DNA of 64,000 nt from Polynucleobacter sp. MWH-Braz-FAM2G (GTDB lineage: Bacteria > Pseudomonadota > Gammaproteobacteria > Burkholderiales > Burkholderiaceae). Location of the stretch: positions 1,054,001 to 1,118,000 of the forward strand of contig NZ_CP061300.1 in the NCBI RefSeq assembly GCF_018687635.1, in the 5' to 3' direction. Below are positions 45,512 to 53,331 of this stretch, piece by piece (the first letter of the stretch is position 1; each line of letters begins with the position of its first letter). The notes under the pieces were generated by a model. That model was not told the origin of the DNA, searched no databases, and saw only the letters and a program-made list of their open reading frames with translations. A program made the position numbers and the translations under genes.

Positions 45512-45545
45512 ATGGTTTGAATATAAATCATTTTGAGAAGCCAAA

Positions 45546-45589
45546 TTGTCATCAAATTGACTTGAAAGTGTCACTACACTTTCATGGAA
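45546..45589 (+). promoter_or_regulatory. Candidate extended Pho box for the plcP operon
   Basis: Four consecutive 11-bp units begin TTGTCAT, TTGACTT, GTGTCAC and CTTTCAT, each matching the CTGTCAT half-site at four to six of seven positions. A TTAATG follows 11 bp after the last half-site, and plcP begins about ten bases later. Orientation fits plcP rather than the divergent acyltransferase. Confidence 0.65.
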
Positions 45590-45609
45590 GCTTGGCTTAA
45601 TGTGGTTTC

Positions 45610-46419
45610 ATGATGCATTACAGAGCCATCTGGATTTCAGACGTACACCTAGGAACAACAGGGTGTCAGGCAAACTACCTCCTCGATTTTCTTAAGCATA
45701 ATGAGGCAGAAAAATTTTATTTAGTTGGCGACATCATTGATGGATGGCGATTAAAAAAATCTTTCTATTGGCCTCAGGCTCATAATGATGTTGTGCAAAA
45801 GCTCCTTCGAAAAGCCAGAAAAGGTGCCGAAGTCATATACGTTCCGGGCAATCATGATGAAAGTGCCCGCCAATTTTTTGGACTCTCATTTGGTGATGTC
45901 AAAGTGGTTGAGGAAGTAATCCACACGACTTTAGATGGAAAAAAACTTTGGGTAACACACGGCGATCTTTTTGATGGCGTAATGCAATATGCCAAATGGC
46001 TTGCCTATGTTGGCGACACCTTATATTCTTTTATTCTCTACGTAAATCGTTATTTCAATATGTTGCGAGTCAAGATGGGCTTGCAATATTGGTCTCTATC
46101 TCAATATCTTAAGCATCAAGTAAAGAATGCTGTTAGTTACATAGCGGATTTTGAACACATCATGGCGCGTGAAGCGCGTCTTCGTGGTTGTGATGGCGTT
46201 GTTTGTGGACATATTCATAAAGCAGAAATCCGAGAAATTGACGGATTGCTCTATTGCAATGATGGCGACTGGGTGGAGAGCCTCACTGCTTTAGTAGAGA
46301 CACACACTGGCGAACTCAAAATTATTCACTGGCCGCATATTAAAGGCGAACCCATTGAGACTCCTGAAATTACTTATCAACCCGCTATTGAATCATTCAT
46401 TAAAGAGGCTACGCTATGA
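45610..46419 (+). CDS. plcP: PlcP-like metallophosphoesterase (membrane lipid phospholipase)
   Basis: 269 residues, calcineurin-like phosphatase: ISDVHLGTTGCQANYLLDFL, LVGDIIDGWRLK, VPGNHDE, WVTHGDLFD and GHIHKAEIRE. The D-x-H, GDxxD, GNHD/E and GHxH metal ligands are all present. Family members without LpxH features but coupled to a glycosyltransferase are the manganese-dependent phospholipase C PlcP, which releases diacylglycerol from phospholipids under phosphate limitation. The ATG overlaps the next gene by 4 bp. No clear ribosome site; initiation could be leaderless. Confidence 0.82.
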   Translation: MMHYRAIWISDVHLGTTGCQANYLLDFLKHNEAEKFYLVGDIIDGWRLKKSFYWPQAHNDVVQKLLRKARKGAEVIYVPGNHDESARQFFGLSFGDVKVVEEVIHTTLDGKKLWVTHGDLFDGVMQYAKWLAYVGDTLYSFILYVNRYFNMLRVKMGLQYWSLSQYLKHQVKNAVSYIADFEHIMAREARLRGCDGVVCGHIHKAEIREIDGLLYCNDGDWVESLTALVETHTGELKIIHWPHIKGEPIETPEITYQPAIESFIKEATL

Positions 46420-47444
46420 AAATCATGATCATCACTGACGCTTGGGATCCACAAGTTAATGGTGTTGTACGAACATTAAAGCAGACACGTGAAGAACTGA
46501 TTGCGATGGGTCATCAGGTTGAAATCATTACACCCAACGGCTTTAAATCCATCCCCTGCCCGACCTATCCAGACATTGCCTTATCTTTATTTCCAGGCAA
46601 AGAAGTATCTCGCAGAATTAAAGCCTTTGCTCCGGATGCGATGCACATTGCTACGGAAGGCCCGCTTGGTTTATCTGCACGCGCTTACGCAGTTAAAAAT
46701 AAACTTCCATTCTCAACCGCGTATCACACTCGTTTTCCGGAGTACGTCAAAGCAAGAACTGGTATTCCATTGGCAATTACTTATGCCTTTATCCGCTGGT
46801 TTCATAGCCCCTCTATGGCCGTGATGGCACCGACAATAGTGGTGAAGGATGATCTTGAAAAATACGGCCTCTCCAACGTGGTACTTTGGTCAAGAGGCGT
46901 GGATCTTGATATTTTCAAGGTTCAAGAATCAAAAGCCCTGAATACAGCCCACCCTATTTTCTTGTACGTAGGACGGGTAGCGGTTGAAAAAAATATTAAT
47001 GCATTCTTAGAAATTGATTTACCTGGATCAAAATGGGTTGTAGGTGATGGACCCGCTATGGCAGGCATCAAAGATAAATATCCTGAAGTGAATTATCTGG
47101 GCGTTCTTCAGCAACATGAGTTAGCAAAAGTCTACGCTGCCGCTGATGTATTTGTATTTCCCAGCAAAACCGACACATTTGGATTAGTTCTTTTGGAGGC
47201 TATGGCATGTGGTACTCCAGTTGCAGCCTATCCCGTCACCGGACCAATCGATGTACTGGGCAACTCTACGGCAGGCGTGATGAATGAAGACCTACGCGAG
47301 GCATGCATACAGGCTTTAAAAATTCCTCGTGAAGTTGCGCGTGCACATGCTGAAAAATTCTCATGGCGGGCAGCATCTGAGCAGTTTGTAAAGCATCTCA
47401 AACCAGTACCCACAACCGAAGTACATGTGACTGCCCTAGCTTAA
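46416..47444 (+). CDS. GT4 glycosyltransferase, Agt-like
   Basis: 342 residues. GT-B fold: IITDAWDPQVNGVVRTLKQT at the N-terminus, FSTAYHTRFPEYVKAR, WSRGVDLDIF, LYVGRVAVEKN and VFPSKTDTFGLVLLEAMACG. Close to the Agt/SQD2-type enzymes that glycosylate diacylglycerol. Coupled (ATGA) with plcP, the standard plcP-agt operon, so it very likely forms glycolipids from the diacylglycerol that PlcP releases. Sugar donor not deducible. Confidence 0.82.
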   Translation: MKIMIITDAWDPQVNGVVRTLKQTREELIAMGHQVEIITPNGFKSIPCPTYPDIALSLFPGKEVSRRIKAFAPDAMHIATEGPLGLSARAYAVKNKLPFSTAYHTRFPEYVKARTGIPLAITYAFIRWFHSPSMAVMAPTIVVKDDLEKYGLSNVVLWSRGVDLDIFKVQESKALNTAHPIFLYVGRVAVEKNINAFLEIDLPGSKWVVGDGPAMAGIKDKYPEVNYLGVLQQHELAKVYAAADVFVFPSKTDTFGLVLLEAMACGTPVAAYPVTGPIDVLGNSTAGVMNEDLREACIQALKIPREVARAHAEKFSWRAASEQFVKHLKPVPTTEVHVTALA

Positions 47445-47455
47445 AAGGACTTCTT

Positions 47456-47860
47456 TTGGATACCAAGTACCACATCGATCAAAATCCCCATAAAGGGAAT
47501 CGAGGCTTAACAAGAGCATGGCATGCAGCCAAGAATTCATGGTGTGGACTGGTTTATGCATTTCTCGAAGAAAGTGCATTTCGTCAAGAACTCACTCTAT
47601 GTACTTTGCTTACACCGATTGCATTCTTCTTACCAATAAGCCATTTTGAAAAAGCGGTCCTCATTTCTTCGCTTATTTTGGTTTTAGTGGTGGAACTTCT
47701 GAATTCTAGTGTCGAGGCTGCAATCGATCGTATTTCATTTGAACATCATGACTTATCAAAACGGGCTAAAGATTTCGGCTCAGCAGCGGTGATGCTCGCC
47801 CTTCTCATTGCATTATTACTGTGGGCTTCAGTTTGTATACCCATTGTCTTCAATGTGTAA
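47456..47860 (+). CDS. dgkA: Diacylglycerol kinase
   Basis: 134 residues, small integral membrane kinase with three hydrophobic helices; EESAFRQE, VVELLNSSVEAAIDRI and KRAKDFGSAAV are the conserved active-site stretches. Phosphorylates diacylglycerol to phosphatidate. TTG start at 47456, preceded by AAAGGA. Eleven bases after the glycosyltransferase gene, so it probably balances diacylglycerol between glycolipid formation and phospholipid recycling. Confidence 0.92.
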   Translation: MDTKYHIDQNPHKGNRGLTRAWHAAKNSWCGLVYAFLEESAFRQELTLCTLLTPIAFFLPISHFEKAVLISSLILVLVVELLNSSVEAAIDRISFEHHDLSKRAKDFGSAAVMLALLIALLLWASVCIPIVFNV

Positions 47861-47902
47861 TAAAAACCTCCTAAGATCAGAGTAGATCAGATAAGGACAA
47901 CT

Positions 47903-48829
47903 ATGTCAGATATACCTAACCCAATTGCAGCATTCGAAATTTTTTCACCAAAGAAGGTGAAGAAACTCAAACCAAGCAAGGGCGACTCATTAAAAAAACT
48001 ATCGAAAAAATTAGCTAAAAAGTTATTTGGTAAAAAGTTTGCCACCAAATCTCGGACACAAATCTCTGCGATTGAGTCAACTGTAGTCTTACCTAAGCTA
48101 GAAAAGGTTAAAAAACCGGCTTTTAAAATTGAATGGGCCTCTAGCCAAAATGAAATAAAAGAAGCGCAACGCTTACGCTACAAAGTTTTTGCACAAGAAA
48201 TGGGCGCCAATTTACCTCAAAATGCCGAGGGATTGGACATCGATGAGTTTGACGCTTATTGCGACCATTTGTTGATTCGTGATCAAGATTCTCTAAAAGT
48301 TGTTGGTACCTATCGCGTACTGCCTCCACATAAAGCGCTGGAAATTGGTCGTTTGTATTCTGATGCAGAATTTGATCTATCTCGACTTAATCACCTACGT
48401 CCAAAATTAGTGGAACTAGGCAGATCATGTGTTCACCAAGACTATCGCTCTGGTGCAGTCATCATGGCACTTTGGAGCGGACTAGCCCAATACATGCAAA
48501 AGAATGGCTATGAAATCATGTTGGGCTGTGCCAGTATTCCCATGGCCGATGGTGGTCACTATGCGGCGAGCCTGTATAACTCTTTGGGTAACGACCAAAT
48601 GGCTCCAACAGAGTTTCATGCATTCCCACGCTTGCCATTACCACTAGAAAAGCTTAATGGTGGTTTAGAGGTGGAACCACCTCCACTCATTAAGGGTTAC
48701 CTTAAACTGGGAGCAAAAATTTGTAGCGCACCAGCCTGGGATCCAGATTTCAATACTGCAGACCTATTAACGATGTTGCGTTTATCGGAGATTAATCCGC
48801 GTTACGCCAAGCATTTCTTGGGTTTATAG
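47903..48829 (+). CDS. OlsB-like ornithine N-acyltransferase (GNAT)
   Basis: 308 residues: a Lys-rich N-terminal extension (about 1-75, low complexity), then the acyltransferase domain with QRLRYKVFAQEMGAN, IDEFDAYCDHLLIRD, VVGTYRVLP, RLYSDAEFDLSRL and LVELGRSCVHQDYRSG. These match OlsB and related hemolysin-like acyltransferases that attach a hydroxyacyl chain to ornithine. Forty-two bases after dgkA in the plcP operon, so ornithine-lipid formation with the neighbouring PlsC-like enzyme is the natural inference. Confidence 0.78.
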   Translation: MSDIPNPIAAFEIFSPKKVKKLKPSKGDSLKKLSKKLAKKLFGKKFATKSRTQISAIESTVVLPKLEKVKKPAFKIEWASSQNEIKEAQRLRYKVFAQEMGANLPQNAEGLDIDEFDAYCDHLLIRDQDSLKVVGTYRVLPPHKALEIGRLYSDAEFDLSRLNHLRPKLVELGRSCVHQDYRSGAVIMALWSGLAQYMQKNGYEIMLGCASIPMADGGHYAASLYNSLGNDQMAPTEFHAFPRLPLPLEKLNGGLEVEPPPLIKGYLKLGAKICSAPAWDPDFNTADLLTMLRLSEINPRYAKHFLGL

Positions 48830-48838
48830 GCTCCCGGC

Positions 48839-48855
48839 TAAGCCCTAGGGGCTTA
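48839..48855. terminator. Possible bidirectional hairpin between olsB-like gene and ppx
   Basis: Seven-pair stem TAAGCCC/GGGCTTA lies between the convergent genes and overlaps the ppx stop codon. The T-tract is short on both strands, so it is only a candidate. Confidence 0.4.
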
Positions 48856-50415
48856 TTTCAGACTAACTTGATAAGAGCGGCCAATTCTTTCCCATTCGGC
48901 CGCTTCTTTAAGAAGACTAAATTCCGTCAGTGGATGTTCTGCAGCCCACTCCTTAGAGAGACTCACCAAATAAGAGCCATCATGCTCTGATACCTTAACC
49001 TTTGGTAGATCTGTATCACTTCTTCCGCGGCATAGAACCTGAGCTAAGCGAAGACAGAACAGCATTCTCCAGTCCTGAAAGCCTTGGTTATTTGCTAGCT
49101 TACCAAGCTTACCAGTGTGCCCAATGAGAAGCGCCGCAAGGCGTGCTTGATCATTCTTTGAGAAGCCTGGCATATCAGCATTTCCTGCAATATAAGCGGA
49201 ATGCTTGTGATAGCCATTGTGCGAAATGGATAATCCAATTTCATGCAAGTTAGCCGCCCACTGAAGTAGCGCTACGTTATCAGCCCTACTTTCTGATTCT
49301 GGCTTAGGAAGTTGTTGCAAAAAATCAGCGGCAAGTTTGCCAACACGATCAGCCTGCTCTCTATCAACTGCGTATCGTTGCATGAATTGTTCAACTGTGA
49401 CGTAACGCATATCATGGTGTTGTGAGCGGCCAAGTAAGTCATAGAGAACTCCTGTTCGCAGTGCCGCATCCGTTACTTCCATTGTTTCAATGCCTAGCTC
49501 GTCAAAAACGGCGATCATGATAGCTAAACCACCTGGCCAAACTGAGCGTCTATCATCTTTGAGGCCCATTAATTCCACGTGGTTTACATGTTCATATTTG
49601 AGTAAATGCTTTTTTAGCGCCTTCAGCCCGTCTCGCGTAATCAGACCGCTAGAGGCATTCAAACTGCCCATGGTTAATGAATCGCCATGCCCATTCAAGT
49701 CGTTTGCGCCTATCAACTCAGCCAATGCTCTAGCAGTTCCTGACGAGCCTATGGCTTGTTTCCAGCCGCTTTTAAGATAAGCCCCTGAGATAACCTGAAT
49801 CTCTCGTCTAGCGGCTAATTCAGCCTCCTTAAAAGCATGGGCATCAATATTCCCTTTTGGGAAAAATCGCATGCTATGCGAAACACAGCCAATATAAAGA
49901 CTCTCCATGAGCTTAGGTTCATAACCTTTGCCAATAATAAATTCAGTAGAACCGCCACCGATATCAACTACTAGTCGGTTACCCTGCACTGCTTGAACTT
50001 CATGCGCAGCACCAATATAAATAAGACGCGCTTCCTCAACTCCAGCAATTACCTCGATCGGAAAACCTAAAGCCTCTTGAGCATCGTCAACAAATTGTTG
50101 GGCGTTCTTAGCAACCCGCAAAGTATTGGTAGCAACAGCCCTAACATTGGATGGATCAAAACCCCTGATACGCTCACCAAAGCGTCTGATTGCGGCTAAG
50201 CCGCGTTGATATGCATCATTGCCTAGCAACTTATTTTCTGTGAGACCGCCAGCCAATCTGACTGACTCTCGCAAGGTGTCAATAGGTCGTAATTGAGTGC
50301 CCGAGGGGGTATTAACAGCTTGAGCCACTAGCATCCGAAAACTGTTAGAGCCCAAATCTACGGCCGCAACGAGATCTTCGGAGTTAGACATTAAGTCGAC
50401 AGGTTGATGAGCCAA
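48853..50415 (-). CDS. ppx: Exopolyphosphatase / Ppx-GppA phosphatase
   Basis: 520 residues, ASKHA-fold: AAVDLGSNSFRMLVA, LVVDIGGGSTEFIIG and the GSSGTARALAE segment, then an HD-like C-terminal domain (ANLHEIGLSISHNGYHKHSAY). Releases phosphate from polyphosphate, or hydrolyses pppGpp. The ATG at 50391 (MSNSEDLVAAVDLGS) is an alternative start. A strong Pho-box-like array lies upstream (50444-50487), tying it to phosphate control. Confidence 0.93.
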   Translation of the reverse strand: MAHQPVDLMSNSEDLVAAVDLGSNSFRMLVAQAVNTPSGTQLRPIDTLRESVRLAGGLTENKLLGNDAYQRGLAAIRRFGERIRGFDPSNVRAVATNTLRVAKNAQQFVDDAQEALGFPIEVIAGVEEARLIYIGAAHEVQAVQGNRLVVDIGGGSTEFIIGKGYEPKLMESLYIGCVSHSMRFFPKGNIDAHAFKEAELAARREIQVISGAYLKSGWKQAIGSSGTARALAELIGANDLNGHGDSLTMGSLNASSGLITRDGLKALKKHLLKYEHVNHVELMGLKDDRRSVWPGGLAIMIAVFDELGIETMEVTDAALRTGVLYDLLGRSQHHDMRYVTVEQFMQRYAVDREQADRVGKLAADFLQQLPKPESESRADNVALLQWAANLHEIGLSISHNGYHKHSAYIAGNADMPGFSKNDQARLAALLIGHTGKLGKLANNQGFQDWRMLFCLRLAQVLCRGRSDTDLPKVKVSEHDGSYLVSLSKEWAAEHPLTEFSLLKEAAEWERIGRSYQVSLK

Positions 50416-50443
50416 AATGTTCCTTGATGGGTAAAAGCTGTAC

Positions 50444-50487
50444 GAATATGTCTATTTTATGAAAAATCCATGACATATTGATGAATA
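50444..50487 (-). promoter_or_regulatory. Candidate extended Pho box for ppx
   Basis: On the minus strand four 11-bp units begin TATTCAT, ATGTCAT, TTTTCAT and TAGACAT. The middle pair matches the half-site at 6/7 and 5/7, and TATTCG lies 10 bp after it as a -10-like hexamer. The array ends 29 bp before the ppx start. Confidence 0.6.
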
Positions 50488-50513
50488 TACAGCCCATCAC
50501 CATCAAGAAGTTA

Positions 50514-50747
50514 CTATGCAGCCAGGTTTTGTTCTGGACTTGAGCAATCCATGTCACCAAAGCTACAGTAGATGCAGCAATCTCCCGACTTCGGTTTCAA
50601 GATATTGTTACAGGAACCGCATCTATAAAGATGCATAGAGGATCCCAAAGGCATAGGATGACTTTCAGTAGCCAAGCAATGGGGGCAAGTAATGTTTGAG
50701 TATCGCTGTTCAATATTTATATTCACAAGTCGCATATTGAACTGCAT
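50514..50747 (-). CDS. GDCCVxC-type small zinc-ribbon protein
   Basis: 77 residues with CPHC near residue 21, CGSC near 43 and GDCCIYCSFGDMDC near 56-70. The last is the hallmark of the GDCCVxC family. Likely binds metal; function unknown. It follows the MgtC-like gene by 31 bp on the same strand and could be part of the Pho-controlled alkaline phosphatase operon. Confidence 0.75.
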   Translation of the reverse strand: MQFNMRLVNINIEQRYSNITCPHCLATESHPMPLGSSMHLYRCGSCNNILKPKSGDCCIYCSFGDMDCSSPEQNLAA

Positions 50748-50778
50748 TTGTTACGAGAATATGTCAAGCCTTAATGGG

Positions 50779-51495
50779 TTAATCGGTAGTACTGGGACTC
50801 CAGAATGCTTGGTTAACATACTCTTGATTAGCAATTTTCTCGATTAATAAATCCATCTCATCCCCATCTACTGCGGAAGTGGTTAAGACCGCCTGAATTT
50901 CTACGTCATCCGCACCAAATTGATGAACTTCGATATCTTGTGTTTGATATCCAGCCTCTTCTAGGGTGTGAATAAATTGTTTTAAAGCTAATTTTTGAGC
51001 ATGCTTAGGCGTAATGATGTATACGGAGTTGGTAACCTCAACTGATTCAGTATCTAGGGGCTGTCGATTTATAAATGTAACCACTGGTCGCAACAATGTA
51101 TTGGCAGCCAATACAAATAATGTAGCTAAGCCAGCTTCCAAGATAAGGTCTGCGCCAGCGCATGCACCCACTGCACCTGAGGCCCATAAGGTGGCAGCAG
51201 TATTAATCCCGCGCACATTACCTTCTTCACGCATGATCACGCCAGCACCTAAAAAGCCAATACCGGACACCACATAAGCCATGATATGGACGGCACCCTC
51301 ATGGCCAGTTAAACGATTACCTGCATCCACAAAAATTGCAGCACCAATAGCTACCAATATATTGGTGCGCAATCCCGCAGTACGCTGACGATATTGTCGC
51401 TCCAAGCCAATCAAACCCCCGAGAATAAAAGCTGCTCCGAGACTAATGGCTGTATCAGCTAAGGATACTAAGTTAACGCTATTTAAGGATTCCAT
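50779..51495 (-). CDS. mgtC: MgtC-family membrane protein (long form)
   Basis: 238 residues. Four to five membrane segments: LGGLIGLERQYRQRTAGLRT, GIGFLGAGVIMREEGNVRG and AGADLILEAGLATLFVLAAN, then a soluble C-terminal domain (about 150-238) with ACT-like strands. Two bases downstream of the alkaline phosphatase gene, so same transcript. In Salmonella MgtC has been linked to PhoR-dependent phosphate uptake, which fits this neighbourhood. Confidence 0.9.
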   Translation of the reverse strand: MESLNSVNLVSLADTAISLGAAFILGGLIGLERQYRQRTAGLRTNILVAIGAAIFVDAGNRLTGHEGAVHIMAYVVSGIGFLGAGVIMREEGNVRGINTAATLWASGAVGACAGADLILEAGLATLFVLAANTLLRPVVTFINRQPLDTESVEVTNSVYIITPKHAQKLALKQFIHTLEEAGYQTQDIEVHQFGADDVEIQAVLTTSAVDGDEMDLLIEKIANQEYVNQAFWSPSTTD

Positions 51496-51497
51496 CC

Positions 51498-53252
51498 TTA
51501 TTTCCCATGGTTATTTTGACCAAGACCCAATGATTCGACCATGATTTTAAATACCTGTGTGTTATCCATAAACCCTTTAAATTTTTCGGAACCTGGACCC
51601 ATAGCATTTAAAAGGGCATCATCAGCAGTATGCACCCCTGATTCTTGAGTCGAGGGTAAATTACCGCCTATATGTATAGCATCTTCTTGCAGTTGCTGAT
51701 ACTTTGGGTTGGCAATATATTTACCGTCAGTACCCTTAATCGCTGGAACGAAGGTGCCATCCAGCTTAGGATGAAGTGTTTCAAAGTGGTCGGGGTAATT
51801 TCCATAGAAATAAGCCAGTCGTTTTGAGACGTCAATCTGACTTGGATATCCTTGTGTATCTGCTTTAGGATAATTAGGGTATCCAGCTTCCGCGTATACG
51901 CCAACCTTTTCACGCAGAGGTCCTGGCTTTTCATCATGAACAACACCGCTAATGGAGCCGCTATGTGTATGATCGGGTGTGACGATGATTAAAGTATCAG
52001 GGTGTGTTTTGGCAAAGTCCTTAGCGATTTGCACCGAGTTACTTAACATGATGGTATCGAATGCCGCCCGCTCCCAATCTAATGGATGATTAAATTTGTC
52101 AATCAGAGCCGCTTCAACCATTAAGAAAAAACCATTTTGATTTCTTGATAGAACATCGAGGGCTGCCTTGGTCATTTCAGTTAAATCAGGCTGATTTGGA
52201 TACTGTTGAACAGTGTTCTTTTTTAGGTACAAGCGATCAAGAGACCCATCCATATTATCTGGATGAAAAACGCCAAATAATCTGCGTGTTGCTTTGTTTT
52301 CAGAGGCTGCTGCTAACTCTTGCTTTGTAAACGCTAATTCATATCCCTTACGTTTAAATTCCTGTACGAGATCATTTTCATCCTTACGCTTAGAGCCCTT
52401 TGAAGATTGAGGGTAGAAATAGGCTGAACCACCTCCAAGAATGACTTCTGCTCCACTAGACAATAATTGATCTGCGATATATTGCTTATCTGATCTCCGT
52501 CGCGTATGCGAAACCATCGCACCGGGGGTAGCGTCCTCTAGCTCAGCATCCGACACAATGCCGACTGACATTTTTGTATTACGTTTTATCAGCTCTGCAA
52601 TTGTCTCGACTTTGGGGTGAGATAAATTATCGTTAGCTCTAGATACATAAACACCCATTGCATTCACGGCTGTTTTATGTCCCGTGGTGTAAGCGCTCAT
52701 CGAATTTGCCGAGTCGGTAATCAACGAATCTGATCCAGAGGTACCAATTAGAGCGGTGTTGGGCATATCGTCAAATGCTAGCTTACCTTGGTATTTGCCT
52801 TCAAAAATCCCTTTAGATAAGACGCGAGCAGCTGTTCGATTTGCAATCGTCATGCCATCCCCTATGAAGAGAATGACATTTTTAACGCGGCGCGGTCCAC
52901 TACTATAGACTTCCCATGTAACTTGCATTTTTTCTTTTGGGGTTCGCGCAACAATTTGGTAATTTCCCGCCTTTAGGATCTGAACATCACGATAAATCAG
53001 TGAACTGCCTTTACCATTTTCATTGACAATAAATTCAGGTTTTACAGTCACAAATTTACTTGCCTGCAAGCCATTTATTTCCACCGTTAACTCATCTTGA
53101 GAGACTACATTATCAAACTCAATTTTGATATCAAACTTCGAGCCAGATAAGATGCTTGCATTGTCAATTGGATACACTGCCGAAGCATTTACTAGCGCAA
53201 AAGGAAAAATAAGCGTTAATGAAAATACAAGCTTGTTAAAAGTATTAGCCAT
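51498..53252 (-). CDS. phoA: Alkaline phosphatase (PhoA family) with N-terminal Ig-like domain
   Basis: 584 residues: signal peptide (about 1-25), an extra beta domain (about 25-120) and the alkaline phosphatase fold. Metal/nucleophile motifs are LFIGDGMTIANRTAARVL, TDSANSMSAYTTGHKT (Ser nucleophile), VTPDHTHSG and GVHTADDALL. Longer than Escherichia PhoA through the N-terminal domain. Periplasmic phosphate scavenging. Pho box about 50 bp upstream; two bases before mgtC. Confidence 0.92.
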   Translation of the reverse strand: MANTFNKLVFSLTLIFPFALVNASAVYPIDNASILSGSKFDIKIEFDNVVSQDELTVEINGLQASKFVTVKPEFIVNENGKGSSLIYRDVQILKAGNYQIVARTPKEKMQVTWEVYSSGPRRVKNVILFIGDGMTIANRTAARVLSKGIFEGKYQGKLAFDDMPNTALIGTSGSDSLITDSANSMSAYTTGHKTAVNAMGVYVSRANDNLSHPKVETIAELIKRNTKMSVGIVSDAELEDATPGAMVSHTRRRSDKQYIADQLLSSGAEVILGGGSAYFYPQSSKGSKRKDENDLVQEFKRKGYELAFTKQELAAASENKATRRLFGVFHPDNMDGSLDRLYLKKNTVQQYPNQPDLTEMTKAALDVLSRNQNGFFLMVEAALIDKFNHPLDWERAAFDTIMLSNSVQIAKDFAKTHPDTLIIVTPDHTHSGSISGVVHDEKPGPLREKVGVYAEAGYPNYPKADTQGYPSQIDVSKRLAYFYGNYPDHFETLHPKLDGTFVPAIKGTDGKYIANPKYQQLQEDAIHIGGNLPSTQESGVHTADDALLNAMGPGSEKFKGFMDNTQVFKIMVESLGLGQNNHGK

Positions 53253-53302
53253 CAGAAAACATTCAGGATAGAAAAATAGACCCTAAACTATCTAATAAAC
53301 AA

Positions 53303-53320
53303 ATGACACCTTGATGACAA
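53303..53320 (-). promoter_or_regulatory. Candidate Pho box for phoA
   Basis: On the minus strand TTGTCATCAAGGTGTCAT, half-sites 6/7 and 6/7 on an 11-bp period. A -10-like GATAGT lies about 10 bp further on. It ends 50 bp upstream of the phoA start. Confidence 0.65.
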
Positions 53321-53331
53321 TATTTAAGTAC

